Source: Iris pallida (lineage: Eukaryota; Streptophyta; Magnoliopsida; Asparagales; Iridaceae). From it: a stretch of DNA of 64,000 nt. The notes under the pieces were generated by a model. The model saw only the letters and a list, made by a program, of their open reading frames with translations, searched no databases and was not told where the DNA came from. Location: contig JANAVB010044018.1 of the NCBI GenBank assembly GCA_029216955.1, positions 1,527,121 through 1,591,120 on the forward strand, read 5' to 3'. The position numbers were made by a program, and so were the translations under genes. This document shows, piece after piece, positions 61,409 to 64,000 of this stretch. Each line of letters begins with the position of its first letter. The stretch's first letter is position 1.

Positions 61409-61752
61409 ACATCATTCTCTAGATTATCGAGTCATGTACTCCTTTAGTACCACTGAACTCTCATCCATCATTCTCCAGATTATCGAGTCATGTACTCCTT
61501 TAGTACCACTCTCCAGATTATCGAGTCATGTACCCCTTTAGTACCACTGAACTCTCATCCATCATTCTCCAGATTATCAAGTCATGTACCCCTTTAGTAC
61601 TACTGAACTCTCATCTACCCTATTTCAGATTATCGAGCCATGCACCCGCTGGTGCCGCTGAACTCCCACTCCCTCAATAGTCCAAATTACCAAGTTATGT
61701 ACCAGCTGGTGCCTCTGAACATACATTTCGGTCACTCTTTCAGATAGTAAGT
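61409..61752. repeat. Tandem-repeat spacer of element D (truncated)
   Basis: Class 2 units (CAGATTATCGAGTCATGTACTCC then TTTAGTACCACTGAACTC) recur five or six times. Then come GTGCCGCTGAACTC-type units and CGGTCACTCTTTCAGATAG, where E interrupts it. Confidence 0.85.
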
Positions 61753-63103
61753 TGTAGAAGCATAGAAAATATTAGAATAAAGGCATAAATGACCCATGCA
61801 GTTTTGGGTAGCAAATCTATGCGGCTCATACTGGAGTTGCCCTATGCGGCCCAAAAGGACCCTCAGGCTCATGCGGCTCGGGGATGAATGCGGTTCAGCA
61901 GGAATATGCGGCTCAATTGACGACACGTGTGACCCCCCACAGTTGGCCACTGGAGTAATGGCCTCATTTAAGGCTCTGACACGACTCGATGGCTGTCTCT
62001 GACATAAAGTATCATAGTGGCTCTGCCATAATGACAGACTCTTCGGGAAAAGAAGAAAATCTCTGACCCGATCTGACAAAAAATCCTAGATTGCTGCGTG
62101 GCAAAAGTCCCATGCGGCTCGGATAGAGAACAGCTTCATGCGGCTCATTGAGGAGTCACTCTAATATGATTAACAAAATCCGCCATATGCGGTCCACCCA
62201 TAGCCCGGTCTATGCGGCTCAACACCACGCTAATTCATACGGCCTACAGAAACTATGTATATGCGGCTCACGGAAAGTTCGTCCCCTGCGGCTCGATGAG
62301 GCATTGACTCATGCGGCTCACGAGGAGTATCCCCCTGCGGTTCAAGTGTTGGTCACCCTATGCGGCCCTGACAGGATCTTCAATTAAAAACGTGGCACTG
62401 AAGATGCAACAGAATCCCAACGAGAATATTCGACATCATCATCATAATTGCCGAGATCAGGGCATATCATTCATCATCAGCCAATAGGACACGTGGCGAG
62501 CAATCAAATATTGGCATAATCAATCACGAAGATTTAAAGCAATCAGCATTAACTGCTCATAAGATTCGGTGCTATCCGCATTAGTGGCCGAGATTCATTA
62601 TGATCAGGATCAAGGGCCCAGATAGAATGAAGGAGCGCCGACATTCCAAACAAATAATCATCAGCAAACCCTAATGATCCTATCCCACTCTTATAAATAG
62701 CCAGCATCAATCCCATGTAAAAAAGGTCGGCAACAAAAGAATTAAAAAAAAAATAAGAAGAGAGAGATCTACACAGAGAGAGCTCCCCCTTTTCTTGATA
62801 ATCACAGAGAGAGAGAAGCCAGGAGAGCAACCCGAGGAGAGTAAGAAGAGCCTTTCTTCGTCAATGCCGAGCAGATATTCCCCGAGCCAAGGCTGCATAC
62901 CGATCGTCCAAGGAGTAAGGCAGAGCGGCCGTCGCTTTCCCGAGCCTCTATCGTCACCCCCCAGAATCAAAATAAACAATCGTACTTAGTCTGCTGTACC
63001 TAGGTTTTCGTCCCTAGGCTTTCTTTGACGAGCGAGTTTGTATTGTGAGTCTAAGTTCAGTCCTCCGATAATTGTTCTGTTCTTTTACAATCAATGGCAA
63101 ACA
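61753..63103 (+). repeat. 5' LTR of element E
   Basis: 1351 bp, starting TGTAGAAGCATAG and ending GGCAAACA. It is closely similar to the D LTR along its length. TATAAATA is at 62692-62699. ATGCGGC motifs are at 61815-61915 and 62110-62370. Confidence 0.9.
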
Positions 63104-64000
63104 CGATGGCGACTCTGCTGGGGACTAACTTCTCCACGGCTGAGGAGTTGGTGACGCAATCGGATGCAGCCAAACTTGGCTCCACACAACAGAAGATGGT
63201 CGTCCGCTTCGACCAACAGGCGTTCGAAGAGATGCTCTCTGAAGGCAGCGCTGGCCCGGTCCAGAAATGCACCCGCCACGAAGGCTCGCAAAGAGTGGAG
63301 GCCAAAGTCATTTGCTCCTCCCCAAGCCCTCGATGGGATACCCTCGGTCGCTCAAGACGGCGAGAAAGATTCTCCTGTGGTCCCACTTCAGATCGCAGAC
63401 ACCTCTGCTGTCCCCAAGTCTGGCAGAAGAAAACACTATGATGCTGGACTTGCAGGGGCAAAGAGGGTCTCTGCTCAACCTGAACCGCAGAAGGGTATTA
63501 GCCGCAGAAAGAAAATCCATACGGCCACAATCGTCAACCACATGAAGAAAACTCATGCGGCCACTCCTGTCAGCCGCATAACTTATGCAGCTACAGTTCC
63601 CAACCGCATGGATGAGATTCATGTGGCTAGTAAAGTCAAGCTTACAGAAAACCCATGCGGCCACAGATGCCAACCGCATGCGGACAGCCTGCACGGCCGG
63701 GTCCAACGCATAAGAACTCGTCCCAAAACAGAGACAGTCGCATACAGATAGCCTGCACGGCACCCAACGCTAGCCGCATAGCGTCTCTACCACACTTCTC
63801 TCGATCAGTTTTCGACCGACTCTCATGCGGTCCTAACTCTGATCACTTTCTGGATGAAAATCCAGACTCTGTGATACCTAATGTGGACTTTTCCTATTAC
63901 GCACCACAAGTGCTAAAAAGAAAAAGTCTAGGGCAGCGCGGGCTCATCAAGTCCAGACAGCTGCCCCAACCTCTGACTATCGGGCGTCCTGCTGAGTATC
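63094..64000 (+). pseudogene. gag of element E (start only, frameshifted)
   Basis: It starts MANTMATLLGTNF in the LTR as in B. A two-base loss near 63272 (CACCCGCCACG against CACCCGCACCACG in D) shifts the frame. The GCGGC array follows at 63490-63780, with further small deletions. The Gag core and everything after it lie beyond the window. Confidence 0.85.
63107..63124 (+). other. Primer-binding site of element E
   Basis: TGGCGACTCTGCTGGGGA, identical to B, 3 bases after the LTR. Confidence 0.75.

Larger units (their letters stand above)
51437..61752 (+). mobile_element. Tat-type LTR retrotransposon D (3' part outside window)
   Basis: A 5' LTR, PBS, gag-pol and the beginning of the tandem-repeat spacer are present. 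At 61753 element E interrupts it, so its antisense gene and 3' LTR are beyond the window. GATGC before its LTR (51432-51436) and TAAGT before E (61748-61752) are the presumed target duplications. Confidence 0.88.
61753..64000 (+). mobile_element. Tat-type LTR retrotransposon E (5' end only)
   Basis: It is inserted in D's spacer and has a full 5' LTR, PBS and the start of gag before the window ends. That PBS and gag follow the LTR shows it is a new 5' LTR, not the 3' LTR of D. Confidence 0.85.

Noticed and set aside
61753..63103. Reading this LTR as the 3' LTR of element D
   Set aside because: No polypurine tract precedes it, D's spacer is cut in mid-repeat, and a PBS and gag follow it. It is the 5' LTR of another element.

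Overview
The window looks like intergenic heterochromatin of a flowering plant with a large, repeat-rich genome. I find no host gene. Almost every base that can be assigned belongs to LTR retrotransposons, many inserted into one another. The dominant family is a Ty3/gypsy element of the Tat type. It has a long gag-pol polyprotein (Gag, zinc knuckle, aspartic protease, reverse transcriptase, gypsy RNase H, a second archaeal-type RNase H, integrase), a primer-binding site that fits plant tRNA-Arg, LTRs of 1.1-1.5 kb starting TGTAGAAGC, and an extra gene on the opposite strand between pol and the 3' LTR.

Layout, left to right. Element A (minus strand) runs from beyond the left edge to 30568. Its 3' LTR is at 1-264, its 5' LTR at 29431-30568, and it is badly decayed. 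Element B (plus strand, 4452-21988, 17.5 kb) sits in A's second RNase H domain. B is complete: two 1355-bp LTRs, a CACCC target duplication, PBS, gag-pol with few breaks, polypurine tract, and a spliced-looking antisense gene of about 1300 codons. A 561-bp hAT-like MITE (22695-23255, 8-bp duplication) sits in A's RT/RNase H junction. From 30569 to 41261 there is non-coding repeat debris, including the 3' end and about 3.1-kb 3' LTR of a Tekay/Del-like chromovirus (34628-37988) flanked by a 230-bp direct repeat. Element C (minus strand, Tat family) starts at 41262 and is cut at 48031 by a Ty1/copia element. That element is cut at 51437 by Tat element D (plus strand), and D is cut at 61753 by Tat element E (plus strand), which runs off the right edge. 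So the right third is a four-level nest.

Within the Tat family two transcription units converge. The LTR promoter drives gag-pol. A separate TATA box just inside the polypurine tract drives the antisense gene back towards pol. The two units meet at an array of short tandem repeats and imperfect hairpins between their 3' ends. A short motif, ATGCGGCTC, occurs dozens of times in the LTRs, in the antisense promoter region and intron, and in alternating orientations inside the start of gag, where it is translated. The gag start codon lies in the last bases of the LTR, so the primer-binding site is itself coding sequence. All copies in the window carry frameshifts or stop codons; many stops are C-to-T (or G-to-A) changes typical of decay of methylated cytosine.

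The most interesting material is the antisense gene and its two versions, the motif system, the PBS-in-Gag arrangement, and a nonsense codon shared by copies A and B.
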